DNA of 64,000 nucleotides. Origin: Desmodesmus armatus (taxonomy: Eukaryota; Chlorophyta; Chlorophyceae; Sphaeropleales; Scenedesmaceae). Below the pieces are notes generated by a model. The model was not told the DNA's origin. It worked only from the letters and a program-made list of their open reading frames with translations, and did no database searches. The DNA is taken from NCBI GenBank assembly GCA_007449985.2, contig VIIQ02000067.1:310001-374000 (forward strand), written 5' to 3'. Position numbers and translations under genes: made by a program. Below are positions 12,805 to 24,900 of the stretch, piece by piece. Each line of letters begins with the position of its first letter. The first letter of the stretch is position 1.

Positions 12805-13759
12805 ATCAGCTCTGCATTGAATTTACAGCGTGTTCAGAATTCCAGCCTGGCAGGTGTGCTGCTGTTTCTCATGGCTTCAAGTCAACGCATGGGGACAAAG
12901 GGGATAACCAAATTCTTGAACTGGATCAGTCTGTACCTCGGCAAACTGAAACCAAGGAAAGGACGTTCGCTCATTGAGCCCTGATCTGGACTTGTTTGCT
13001 GTTGTTATTGTTTTTGTGTGCTGTGAGGTGTGACTGTGAGCTTTGAGCAAGATATGCAGGCAAAATGCAGTAAGTAAATGCGATTCGGGTATGAGCTTGG
13101 CCAGAGAGAGTGAATCTGGACCACCCAGGGTTCTTGTACAAACTGTGCAGGTTGACCAGGTGCATGTCAGCTGGACATCGCACACACAGACACCCAAAGA
13201 TGCGCATCATTCCAGACTGACTAACTCTGAAACGTGTGGCACTGTGCCTACGGAACTGAGGGCAAGGGGAGGGAACATTGACCGCCTCATCCACAATCAC
13301 AACAAAGCACACCAAACATATGGCACAAAGGCATGCTTCCACATTCCAGTCCACATTTTCCTAGGCTATCCGCATGTCACCGCACCTCGTCCAGGTCACT
13401 GGAAGCTCAGACAGGGTCTGCATAAGGGTCTAGAGCAGCCCAGTTACCTCCACTGGCACGGTGATGTATGCCGCGAGGTATACAAGAGCGGTACAGAGTA
13501 GCATAATATAGACATCAATCAGCGATACCAACTGAACGGCTGCTACAGCTGCAGCAGGCCTGTCTAGCGCGTGCAACAAGCAGCATTCCCCAAACAAAGT
13601 ACGTCGAAGTGTACGACCATTGCCTTTTATCAATTGTCTGCTGCATCGGCTGCATATGCTGTGGACTACGGTTTGGTAGGGACGTGCGACGGTTTTTTGC
13701 TGGCCGTGGCGTGGTTGTCTTATCGTTCTCGCCTTGCATTGTGTTTGACATGCGCAGAT
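12805..13759. other. Divergent intergenic region between TSPO and the second zipper-like gene
   Basis: This probably holds the promoters of two divergent genes. A hydrophobic minus-strand frame near 13430-13560 could be an unassigned first exon of TSPO, but no splice phase proves it. No other coding signal is seen. Confidence 0.4.
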
Positions 13760-15541
13760 ATGCTGACAGCACAACCTTCTTGCAGCCTGTTGGCTGGCTG
13801 GGGCGAACTGCAGTGCCCTTCCTCCCCAGGCTTCACGGCCTTCCTGAGGGATTTCGGCAATGACGCGGACTCGGAGGGGATCATTGACCTGCTAATGAAT
13901 TGTGACGACCTCAAGGCCGCGCTCAGCCTGCCTATGGGCAGTGCAGCATATCCCACAGCAGACAATAGCACACTGGGTGACCCCCCTGTGTCGCATGTGG
14001 ACCTGCCATTGGGCTTCTCTCCTGCAGCAGCACATCCTGCGGCCCCACTGGCTAGCACATCACTGCAGCAGGTGCCGCCAAGGGGCCTCTATGCAGCTGC
14101 CACTTACTCCGCAGCTGCTGGGCCAGGGCAGCAGCAACCCACAGGGGATTTCGGGGGCTGCAGCGGTGCACCTGTTGTCTCAGCTAATGTTTTCACCCCA
14201 CAGCCAGACACAAGGCAGTTGCAGCGAGCAGCGACAGCGCCTCTGCTTCCCCCAGCTGCGATTGCTACAGACATGCAGCTTGAGAGCAAGTACAGCATTC
14301 GGGCCGGTCAGTCACTGCGGCTCCCGAAACTGCTGCCCCAGGCTGCTATGAATGCTGCGGCACCAGGCGTGCCCAGCTACCCCCTGCCGTCATCAACAGC
14401 AATGACAGCAGCACCAGACAACTTCACAGCAGCAGCCTGGGTGGAGCCTGAGTCACCCTTCGTTGCTGCGGTAGCTACAGCAGCAGTGGGATGTAACCCT
14501 GCGGCCACTCCTTGTGCTGGTGGCAGTGGTCCTGCAGGTGCAGCTGTGACAGCAGTGACAGCAGGGGCCTCTTGGGAGCCAGAATTCAGGGCAGAAGCCT
14601 GCCGTGGTGCCTTCTCAGGCCCAAGCTTCACTGGCCTGGGGCGCAGCAGCAGCAGCCCTGCTGCAGCAGCTGCCCATGCGCCTAGAGCCGGCTCAGAGCC
14701 TGCACCAGCCATGCTCCACCGCAGCAGCAGCAGTGGCGCTGGGCCGCTTGCTGCGCACACTAGCAGCAGCAGCAGCGACGCGTCTGTAGACGTGGGGGAG
14801 CAGCTGCTGGAGTGCAGCCAGCGGTTCCTGGCTTCAGTGTCCCTCAGCCTCAGCCTGTACTCAGCAAATGGCAGCGGGGTGGTGGCAGGAAAGGGGCCAG
14901 CTGGCCTGGCTGCAGGCCTAGCGTCAAGAGTGAGCAAGGGAGGCAGCCAGCGAGGTGGTGCAGCAGGGAGGAAGCGCAAGGGCCAGAGGGAGCTGCCCAA
15001 GCAGCAGAGGGAGCTTGAGGAGCTGAGGCAGCAGGTGGGTTGGTGGATCGAATCCTAGCAGCGGCATGCGTACATTGCGGCATAGTGCACGCCTGCCCAT
15101 TGACGCGCATGGCGCGCGCATACACCATGGCGTAGGGCATGCCCTGCGCCAATGCACGGTGGTGTCCTGCGAAACAGCAGGCGTCACAGTACAGGAAGAG
15201 GCAGGGTGCTATTCTGGCAAGGTGTCTCAACTGGCACTCCAGTTCTCAACGCGTCATGCAGTCTTGCAAGAATACAGCATGCTGCTTCATGTACTCGGGT
15301 TGCCAAAAGATCCGGGATCAACCATGCCTTACTGCTGCATCTGCCTTTTGCTGCCAATTTGCAGGTAGTCAAGATGTCAAGCGAGCAAGAGGCGGTGCTG
15401 AGCAAGCTAGGGGAACTGGAGTCCTTCCAAGGAAACCTGCAGACTTGGTTGGTGGACCTGCACGCCGCCTGGCAGAATGCAGCAGCAGCCAACCAGTCAT
15501 TCAGGGGTGGGGCACTCCATGCACCACATCGCTGCTTCTGA
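13760..15541 (+). CDS. Leucine-zipper-like protein, 483 residues; diverged paralogue of the 9130-10498 gene
   Basis: Exons are 13760-15034 (425 codons) and 15365-15541, in phase 0. The open frame extends further left, but the first in-frame ATG is at 13760. Residues 1-400 are low complexity (Ala, Ser, Gln and Pro rich) after a more ordered start (GFTAFLRDFGNDADSEGIID). A basic segment, GRKRKGQRELPKQQ, near 403-416 leads into heptads whose fourth positions are L, M, V, L, L, L. The second half of the zipper shares the pattern L..L...W....AAN...R with the 9130-10498 protein, and the intron sits at the same heptad boundary in the same phase. A nuclear, dimeric, DNA-binding role is inferred only. 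The last few codons after AAANQSF could instead be intron if a further exon exists. Confidence 0.7.
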
Positions 15542-16637
15542 CAGGCATGGGTCGCAGGCAGGCCTCAGGCAGTGTGTGCTGCATGCTTACAGCTGGTATG
15601 ACAAGTGCGCAATGGTTTCAACAGCAGCAAGTGCTTTAGCGCGTGTCAGGGAGTGGTTTGGGTTGCTGTTTGGAGAGTGACTCATGATGGTGGCTGTTGC
15701 GGTAGTAAGATGAGTGCTCGGGGGCTGTGCTGCTTTGTTTGGGCGCCTGCTCACCATGTCTGGGTTGGGAGGTGTTACTGCTTGGCAAAGGCCTGGGGTT
15801 GTGTAGTTTGTTACGTAAATGGTGATACCAGCAGTCCTCTGGCAACTGCATGTGGGATGGGTGTTTCAAACACCAAGTTGGATCAACAGCACTGATGAAG
15901 TTGCAGTGCCAAACGCTGTCCAGCGTGTTTGCAGTTGGCACAATGAGGCGTGTTTGAGCTGTCTATGTGTCTACATGTGTATGTGTGTATGTATGTCAGT
16001 GGTGTTGGGCCCTTTGGCTGCTGTTACAGCACATGGCCTGCTAATGATGCTGTCGGGCTTGTCGCCCACATGTTGATAAAGAGCAGTCAAGTGCTGCTAG
16101 TCTCCAGGGGCCTGTGTGCTTGGCGCTTGTCATCTGCCATATGGCGTGTTCGTCTCTCCTGTGTCGTCTTTCCATTACCACTCAGCACTCAAATCAAGTC
16201 GCAAACCACCATTTGGTTCTCACTCTGCACAAGGACCTGAACCCAGCTTGGGGCAGTGACAGCATGGAGAGTTGCTGTTTTGTCTTGTGTTTCACAGAAT
16301 GATGCACCTGTGTGCTACGCATGTGTTTCAACGCTGGTGGTGAGTGGAGGTTGCTATGTGCCGTACATGGTGTGCCTCTTTTGCTCGCACGGTGCTGACC
16401 TCACTTGTCAGAGTTTTCTGCATGCAGCACATCTGTGTTGTATTGCTGTTTCGTGTGTTGATGTGTATGCGCGTCGACATGGGAATGCTGAGACAACAGA
16501 GCCTCTGGTGTTACCAGGCATGCATGCCTGGTCCTTTTAGGGGTCAGGGCGTGAGTGATGCAGGTGGCGAGGATGGATTTTGTTCTTGGGTGAGGGTAGG
16601 GTGTTTGGGTCCGCGTCTCCTGTGGGGCGCAACAGGT
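15542..16637. other. Non-coding region right of the second zipper-like gene
   Basis: Presumably 3' UTR followed by spacer. It is T/G-rich on the plus strand, with a short TGTGTATG run near 15965-15995. No gene signature is seen. Confidence 0.5.
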
Positions 16638-18345
16638 AGTGAGGGGAGGGGCTGCCCTGTGGCAGCGCTTGCGGCCGCTGCAGGCTGTTTCTTTGTCACA
16701 GACAGGGGTGTAGGGTTTCCTAGGTGCATGAATGGGATGGGCAAGGGTCGTTGATAGTTTGTTGCGCGACTGTGCATTGTCGTGCTAGTTGTGCCTCGAG
16801 GCCCATCGTGCAGACCTGTGCAGTCTGTTGAACCCGCAGGCAGCGGCATGCAACATGCATGTGCTTAGGTCAAACTTTGCCGCGCTGTGCTGGCAGCACT
16901 AACAGCCTCTTTGATTGTTGCGCAAAGGCTGCATGTGTCTATGGACTGGCTTCTTGAGCGCTCTTCGTCTTGAGGCTTGAGAGCAGCATCTCTTGTGTGT
17001 ATACATGTTGCAACCAATTTGGGTGCAGGACGTAGGCACAACATAGCAGAACCACCCTCTCTTTTCAGCTTGTTAACAGCTTGGCTGATCCGTCAGCTGC
17101 TTGCGACCTGCCCGTTTCAGTCTTGGTCACTCTCGCCAAAGCAATTTGCCACGACTTGTCACGTGCGCTATGCAGACATCAGAACTGAGTTCCTTTGCAT
17201 TGATGGCATGCATTTATGGCATGCCCTCTGGAGATCTCTGCTGAAGCAAATGGTGTTGGTGCATTTGTTGCTGTTGGTGCGACGTCATGCAGGGGTTGTG
17301 AAACTAGGCCTGCACATCCACAGCACGCGTCATCAGGTGTAGGCAAGGGATTGGGGAGTGGGGCCTTGGGGCAAATCCGCCGTGCGCGTTTCCACATCCT
17401 CTGGCATGGCATAGGGGTTGCTCGCAGATGCAACAAATAGGTGAACCGCACACCATGTCGGCGCACGATCTCTTGTTGCCTGCAGGGCCTTTTGTGGAGG
17501 GAGTGGCTGCCCTGTGGCAGTGTTTGCTGCCTGCTCTCTTTGTCAAAGACAGGGGTGTAGGGGTTTTCAGGTGCATGAACGGGATGGGCAAGGCCACTGC
17601 TTGTTTGTTGCAAGGCTGTGCCTTTGTCAGCAGTCGTGATGGTTGTGCCTTGAGGCCCATCGTGCAGACCTGTGCACTCTATTGAACCCGCAGGCAGCGG
17701 CATGCAACATGCATGTGCTTTGGTCAAACTTTGCTGCGCTGTGCTGGCAGCACTAACAGCCTCTTTGATTGTTGCGCAAAGGCTGCATGTGTCTATAGAC
17801 TGGCTTCTTGAGAGCTCTCGTCCTGAGTCTTGAGAGTAGCATCTCTTGTGTGTACATGTTGCAGCCAATTTGGGTGCAGGACGTAGGCACAACATAGCAG
17901 AACCACCCTCTCTTTTCAGCTTGTTAACAGCTTGGCTGATCCGTCAGCTGCTTGCGACCTGCCCGTTTCAGTCTTGGTCACTCTCGCCAAAGCAATTTGC
18001 CACGACTTGTCACGTGCGCTATGCAGACATCAGAACTGAGTTCCTTTGCATTGATGGCATGCATTTATGGCATGCCCTCTGGAGATCTCTGCTGAAGGGA
18101 ATGGTGTTGGTGCATTTGTTGCTGTTGGTGCGACGTCATGCAGGGGTGGGGAACCAGGCCTGCACATCTACAGCACACGTCATCAGGTGTAGGCCAGGGG
18201 TTGGGGAGTGGGCCCTTGGGGCAAACCTGTGCTGTGCGTGTTTCCACGTCCTCTGGCATGGCATAGGGGTTGCGCGCAGGCGTAGCAAATCGGTGAAGTG
18301 CACACGGTCTCCACGCACGGGATCTCTTTTGCCTGCAGGGCCTTG
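16638..18345. repeat. Tandem direct duplication, two units of about 851-855 bp
   Basis: Unit 1 runs about 16638-17490 and unit 2 about 17491-18345. Anchor pairs: GCTGCCCTGTGGCAG at 16651 and 17506; ACATAGCAGAACC at 17041 and 17892; ATGCCCTCTGGAGATC at 17221 and 18072. The central part (about 17000-17300 versus 17850-18150) is almost identical, whereas the flanks differ by scattered substitutions. Frames shared by both units carry stops and no recognisable domain, so this looks like duplicated non-coding DNA or remnants of a mobile element rather than a gene. Confidence 0.85.
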
Positions 18346-18930
18346 TGTGATTTGTGGCGGTGCAACATGCGCGCGTTTTGGTGTTGCACACGCCAGTCAC
18401 CATGTTGCAGGAAGCTTTGTAGGTCGCCAACACTGCTTGATGTTGATAGTACTTGACTTGGCGCAAGGAAGTAAGAGTAGGGTTTTTAGGTTCAGGGTGC
18501 AACCTTCAACCATGTTGCATTTGGCAGTAGCCAGTGCATTTGCAGGCTTTGTGGTGATGTGAGCTGCCTTGAAGGCAGCGGTTGACTGCTGAAACTGTGT
18601 GAGCAGCCCGTAAGAACGTCTGGTTGCAGGGCTCGGCCTGCTGTCCATACTGGCATTGCCGCATGGGTGTTGTGTCGGTAAAACTACATCTGGCGGCTGC
18701 GTTAGCTTTCATAAGATGTGTGTTGTGTTGATGGGGTAGGAGAACCCACCACTGCCCACAGTCAGCATGTGATGCCTTGTGAGCGAGCAGTTGGAGTGCA
18801 ATACAATGCCACTGCTGCTGTTTTTGGTTGATGTTCAACATGAAGTTCCTCTCTCATGTTCCTCTCTGTCGAGCATTCAATCCCGCCGCTTCAGCCAACC
18901 TGCGACCTGTGTCGCACGCAGAGGGCAGAA
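18346..18930. other. Spacer between the two repeat blocks
   Basis: About 585 bases with no gene and no obvious repeat; T/G-rich on the plus strand, like the flanking repeats. Confidence 0.5.
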
Positions 18931-20150
18931 CTGCGCAAGAGGCAGTCACCCTTGCAAAGGGTGGGGTGATGGCTTTTGTGCACCTTTGCACCTTAGTGTA
19001 GCACCTTTGTGTAAGCTCTCTCCCTGCCTTGGTCTTGCCGCAAGATTCACAGTATTCCAGGGCAAGTCGTGCTTGCGATATGTGTAGCGCCCATGGGCGT
19101 ATAGGTTTGCTTTCCACTCTCTTCTCTGTGGCACCAACCTGGACCTGATTGGTTCCTTCCTTGCCTAGCTTTGCCGTTGCATTGCCATGTAGGTTTTGAT
19201 TTGTATCATCTTGCTCTTATAGCCTGCGCATGGGTCCTGGCTCTGCTGGTACAAAGTGGCGGCGTACAGACGGCTGTTGCGCCAAGGAGCTTGATTGCTA
19301 GTACACTGTTGTGAAACTTGCTGCACGCCGTGCCCGGTGCTTCGGCAGCCTGGCAAGTGCTTTGCTATGTAGGGTTGATCAGCACTTGTTTTGATACTCT
19401 GTGCAGGGTTTCCTGCTTCTGTCCTGGACGCGGTGGCGCCAGACCGCTGGTGCGCCCAGGAGCAGGATTGTTAGTACACTGTTTCATCGTTTGCTACACG
19501 TGCTTCGGCAACTTGTCAAGTTTCTTTGCTATGTATGTAGGGTACTTTGGCATTCATACCTTTGTACCCTGCGCAGGGGTTTCCTGCTTCTGGCTGGATG
19601 GCGCAGAACAAGAGGTTGTTACTTTTGCATGGGGTGGGGCGCTGAAGGACCTGTAACTGTCTTGAATGCTCTCCCTGCCTTGGTCTTGCCGCAAAAAAAC
19701 TTTTCAAGCAAAGACGTGCTTGTGATTTGTGTGGCACCCATGGGCGTATAGGGTGGCTTTGCACTCTGTGTGGCCTCAACATGGACCTGTTCGGTTCCTT
19801 CCTTGCCTAGCTTTGCCTCCGCTTTCCTCTTCATATTGATTGGCATCAGCTTGCGTTCTACCCTGCGCAGGGAATTCTGCTTTTGGGCTGGGAGCGGTGG
19901 CGCACAGACCGCTGTTGCACCAAGGAGAGAGCAGGGTTGCTGGACAGTGGTTCAATCCCTACTACACGTGCTCTGGCAGCTTGTCAGGTTGCTTTGCTAT
20001 GTATCCTGGATCGGCATTCATTTGCCTTCATACCCTGTGCATGGGTCCTGTTTCTGGCTGGGAATGGTGGCGCACTGACCGCTGGTGCGCCCAGGAGCAG
20101 GGCTGCTACTGCACTGTTGCAGTACTATTGCGCATGCGTCGGGAGCTGGT
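18931..20150. repeat. Complex tandem array: about 170-bp units within a roughly 650-bp higher-order repeat
   Basis: A unit containing CTGCGCAGGG...TTCTGGCTGG...GGTGGCGC-AGACCGCTG-TGC-CCA(A/G)GAG, followed by a CTACACGTGCT-CGGCA-CTTGTCA segment and GCTTTGCTATGTA, starts near 19220, 19400, 19567 (broken), 19860 and 20033. Larger segments repeat too: CTCTCCCTGCCTTGGTC with TTGCCGCAA at 19016 and 19671, and GCCCATGGGCGTATAGG-type sequence near 19090 and 19737, each followed by GGTTCCTTCCTTGCCTAGC. The copies are diverged. There is no coding frame common to all units. It resembles a small satellite or decayed long-terminal-repeat material. Confidence 0.75.
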
Positions 20151-21926
20151 GTAGTGTGCTGAACAGACTCTGCACAGTGTGCAGTTTTTTTGTGCTCTTA
20201 GACAGTTTGACACCACCCAAACATGGGGTGCCTCCTGCACGATATGCAGCTGTGAAGGCTGCTTGATAAGCGTAGGCTTGAAACTGTGCCACGCCGTATA
20301 GCACCAAGTGGTCAAGCTTTTGGACACTGGACTACGTACTTATTTCTTGATCTTGCTTCCCAGGGACTTTCCCTGCTTTGCCTTGCTGCCTTACCCTGTT
20401 TGTGAGAGGATCTGTCTTTGGCACAACATGTGCAGTCACTGTAGGGTGACTGTGAATTGATGGTGAGGCTGCCAGTGGTTTCCTGCATGGTTGTGGTCAA
20501 TGTTTGACTGGTGCGTATGCACTTGCCAGGTCTGCAACAGGGTGCGACACGGTGCAGCTGCATGGACTGAAAGTTGCTGGGCATCCGCAGGATGAAATAC
20601 AGCTAGATGGCACCCAGCATGCGTCAAAATTGACATGCAGAGAAGTGCATTACTATGTCAGACAGCGCTGGGTAGTATCCGGCCCTGCGAATGTGACTGA
20701 GCCAAGACTGCACACTTTGAGCAGCCAGGACCCACCAATTGGTGCAACCTGCACATTGTAGGCTGCACCCCAGGTCCAGTGGTGACATCGACAGGACAGC
20801 ACCAGTGTTCATCACGCTTGCTGGCATCAAGAGGACAGAGTCTCTGTTTTCCTCAAGCATGCGCTTCAGCACACTTGCAACACACGAGACACCTGCCAGG
20901 GTCTTGCCAAGCAGACAGCGATTGCACAACACATCTAGGTGTGTGCACGCATCAGCAACAAAGCGCCCGGACAACCATCCTTGACTTGCTAGTTGCCAAT
21001 TATAATAGTTGCCTACTACCGCAGTTCTGCCGTCACACACAACCAGCCACACTATACTGAAAGTGAAAGGCCATCACAATCTTGGGCAGCAGCACCAGCT
21101 CTTTCCAATGCCAGATCTTTGTAACAAACCCGGCCAGAACATCAGCCAGCATCACCACATATGCACTGTGCATGCTGAAAACACTATGACCTGCATAGGC
21201 TTGTGGGCTAGGGTCACACGGCAGGGGATGTACCTCCCAAACACACATACTCACACATATTCACAGGCACCAGCAGTCTGTCAAGATCACTTGCAACCTG
21301 ATAGCGTCCAACGCGAAGGCTGGCAGATGAAACGTGCATAACGGTTTACATCACAAACACAAACGGCTGTGAACGGAAGCCAAGCACATGTGCCGCCAAG
21401 CTTGGCAGACCGCAACAGCCACAACACATGCCTCACACCAACTGCCACCAGCGAAAACAGGCAGCAGGCAGCACTGCAAGTAGCTCACTCAACCGCTGCA
21501 CAGTGGTACCAGAGCACATGCATCTGTGGTACCGTATTTCAGCAGGAGGTGTTGTACAAGTGGGGAAGATGTGCCAGCAAATGATGTGCAGGAACGAACA
21601 GCACAACAGCTACAGTCTGGCACATGGCAGCGACATAAACAAGTTTGTTAAACAAGGCCACGACGCAAGCCAGGTGTGCTGACCTTCCCACAGCTCAACA
21701 CTGCTGGACAAAACCAAATGATATGAACGCTGCATTGCCAGCGACAACCAACAGCCGACAGCCCAGCACAAGCACAGCAGCATGTGACAGCCTCTAAAAC
21801 CCCATTGGCATCTCGCACACAGCAAGCTGCATTTTCAACAAAGCAGGGCCAGACCAGCGACCCAACCCCCCAACGCCGTCGCATCAGCACCGTAGTGCGG
21901 CCATTACACTCTTTACTACACTGCTT
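20151..21926. other. Gene-free region left of the Pmp-type gene
   Basis: I see no supported gene. A 142-codon minus frame at 20624-21052 has no recognisable features. The right part should contain the 3' UTR of the minus-strand gene ending at 21927; TGTAA on that strand occurs at 21904-21908 (very close to the stop) and 21346-21350. Confidence 0.5.
21346..21350 (-). terminator. Putative polyadenylation signal TGTAA for the Pmp-type gene
   Basis: Minus-strand TGTAA about 580 bases past the stop at 21927. A closer copy at 21904-21908 lies only about 20 bases from the stop and is less likely to be the one used. Confidence 0.25.
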
Positions 21927-24900
21927 TTAGTAAGAGCGACCTCGGCGGCCCGGTTGCTGCCTCAACTTGCGCCACCTTCTGATCAAGTAGGCCTTCACAT
22001 CAGCCAGCCTAGGCACCTCGCGCATCACACAGCGCACCAACAGCACCACCAGCAACACCAGGTAGCACAGATTTGCCAACAGCACCAGCCACGGAATCGC
22101 CTTGGCATACACCACACTGCTGTAGTAGGTGTTTACATTGCTCACAGTGCACGCCATGATCCCCAAGCAGGACGCAATGAGGATGGCTAGCGCTAAAACC
22201 TGCAGCCGCCACACAGCTTGCGCCCGCCAGGGCTTCACGAGCAGAACCATGAGTAGGTAGCTACCCAATGCCAGGACCATAAGAATCAACTGGTGAACCT
22301 CCTGAAGCATCACACACACGGATGCTAGCGCCACTGTGAGCCGGTGCAGGTCCAAGATGCTATCCCAATTCAGGATGGCGTACATGCGCAGACGGGCCAA
22401 CCACGCATCACTGCCAAAGGAGGGCCGAGGCGGCGCCTCACCGCCAGACTCAGAAACCGGGGCAACCTTCAGGCTTTCAAAGTCGACTGCGTAGTCTGCA
22501 TAGCGGATTGCCAGCCGTGCCGTGCTGTGTGCTGCGTCCCCAGCACCTGATGAGTCATCAGTAGTGCCGCTGACAGCACCAACAGAATCCACGCGCATCA
22601 GCTTTCCCTTGTGTGCCTCTCGGATCAGCACCCATGCAATGCCCACCGGCCATGCCAGGCAGCCACACAGCAGCAGCACACCAAAGAACACCGCCCCACC
22701 ACCCCAGCTAGTAAACGGCCGGCTGGTTGGGCACTGCAGCCTTACATCAAGGATCCACCGCTGTGACAACCCAATCTTTACGCAGAGCAGCATACCAAAG
22801 GCCACGCGCGCGATGGTGAGGTACACAAACATGGAGCTCGCGAGCGCTGTTGCAACAGCACTGTCCTTAAAGGACTGCCAAGAGCTGCCTGCATCAGTGA
22901 CCTCATCACCAAACACACTGCCACTCAAAAACGACCCGCGACTGCCGGCCGTACTCACAGAATTCTCAGTGACCGCCCCCACATCTGGACATTCCTCATC
23001 AGTTGAGGGCCGACGGGCATCTGCCTGGGCAGTTACTGAAGAACTGGGAACGGCCAGAATGCCAGCCAGGTGGTGCCGGAAGAACTCTGAGTTAGCGCAC
23101 AGGCGGTCTACAACCCGCAGGAAGGGCCGACGCAGGGCAGACACCAGCAGCTGCAGCAGCAGGACTGACAGAAACAGCACTACAGGAACGACGATGACGC
23201 TGCAGCAGCAATGGGCGGCAGGCGGGCACACATAGGCGTTGTGGTCAGGTCACGTCATCGTCAGGGGGGGGGGAGCGCATGGAATGCAAACACAACTGAG
23301 CTGTAGTGCCGTGACTCTGGCACATTCCGTTGCAAGGTGGGCTGCCAGCCCGAGAGGGCATGGCTCATCATTGATGATGCATTGCAAGCTGCTTGCACTT
23401 CCAATGGCATTGCACAGCAGGAGCAGCAGAATCTGCCAATGGGGTCACCAGCCGCCCTGCAATGCAAATAAATGCTGCCAGCTGCCAACCTGCACATCCT
23501 TCCTCTCATGCTGCTGCTACTACCAGCACCCCCAAGCCCCACTCCTCTCTCACCTGCCCACTGCCCGTGTGAAAGTGTTCCTGACAATGGCCCTCACATC
23601 ATTCTGCTGCAGGAGGTTCCAGGCCTGCAGGAAGCAGTCGATAGACGCTGAGCGGCCAAAGAAGAAGCCCACAAAGTTCTCGACAGAGGTCGTGAAGCGC
23701 TGAGCACCGAGGGTGGCAGCCTCTGCTGTGTTGTCTGTGGCTGTTGTGGCCCAGGGCAGCCAGGAGACTGGCAGGTTGATGATCAGCATAGCCCACTGGG
23801 TGTACACAATGAGGGCCTGCACGCAACAGTGAAAGAGCAGCCGGTAAGTAAGGGTTGGTCTGCACAGGGGAGGGGCTTTGAAATCTGGGGTTTGGGCTTT
23901 GGTGTTTCCTTCCAGAATTTCACCCATAAATGGTGTCATTAATATTTCAGGGATGGCATGTTGTTTGCAGAGGCTGCCTGACTGGGGTGTATAATGTGGT
24001 GCAGTTGGCTGCTTATCCAGGCCGGTTGGTCCAGCTGCGGCTGGCCAACATTCCTGAGCACGCTACGCAGCAGCAGAGAGCCTTTGGCACCCCAGCATAC
24101 TGATGCCGCCAGGCCAGGCTACCAGCCATAACAAAAACATGCGCATATGCACCACAGAACCGCCATCCAATGCACACCTTTGTGATGTCCAGTGACTTGC
24201 TCTTCTCCTTACTGTGATGTACAGGGCGCGCAGCACCTCCTGGTTCTGCTGTTGCTGGTGCAGGCTGCTGGTCACGCAATTGGCTTGGGCTGGTGTCTTG
24301 CAGGTCACCCTCCTCCTGCTCACAAGTGTCTTTCTCCGCCGGCAGAGCTTTCTCAGCAGGGGGGCTCGTTGCTGCTGCTGCTGGTGGCGTCTTTGCTTTC
24401 GCCTGCTGCTTGTTTCCAGGCAAAAACATAGAGAAGCGGACCGTAAGCAGCATCCAGCACGTTAGTGCAACCCAGTAGATGAGGTACAGCGCGGAGATGC
24501 CTGCACGGCTTGGTCGGCCTGCATGGCGATTGACACTGCCATCTGGTACGTGCGTACTGCCGATGCAGCGGTTGCACTTGAAGGGAGCTGTCAAGCCGAA
24601 GCCAGGGCGGATGCACTCTCCACAAAGGATGCCCTCGTATCCCTCTCTGTAGTCGCACAGCTGCAAGCCGTAGTCCTGCCACTCCAGCTTGTTTTGCTTC
24701 TGGCTGTTGGGGTGCAGCTCAGCAAGGTCTTTTGGGTCGTGGCGGCAGGCAGCTGGGTTGCAACACCTGCGCATGCCCAGCAGCAAGAGAAACAAACGGC
24801 AGAGCAGAGCAGCAAAGAACAGACTCAAACACTGAACATGCACGTGCGGCGCATGCGCTGCGCTGCGGGTGCAAATTATCCTTGTATCAGCAGATCATAC

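Noticed and set aside
14377..15000. 207-codon minus-strand frame
   Set aside because: Antisense shadow of the Ala/Ser-rich first exon of the zipper-like gene; proline/leucine/alanine bias mirrors the sense codons.
17846..18562. 238-codon plus-strand frame in the duplicated unit
   Set aside because: The partner copy (16977-17342) is interrupted by a stop and the frames diverge; no domain. Treated as repeat DNA.
20624..21052. 142-codon minus-strand frame
   Set aside because: No recognisable motif, no supporting neighbouring exon and no conserved pattern; kept as unassigned intergenic DNA.
22522..23235. 237-codon plus-strand frame
   Set aside because: Antisense of the membrane-domain exon of the Pmp-type gene.
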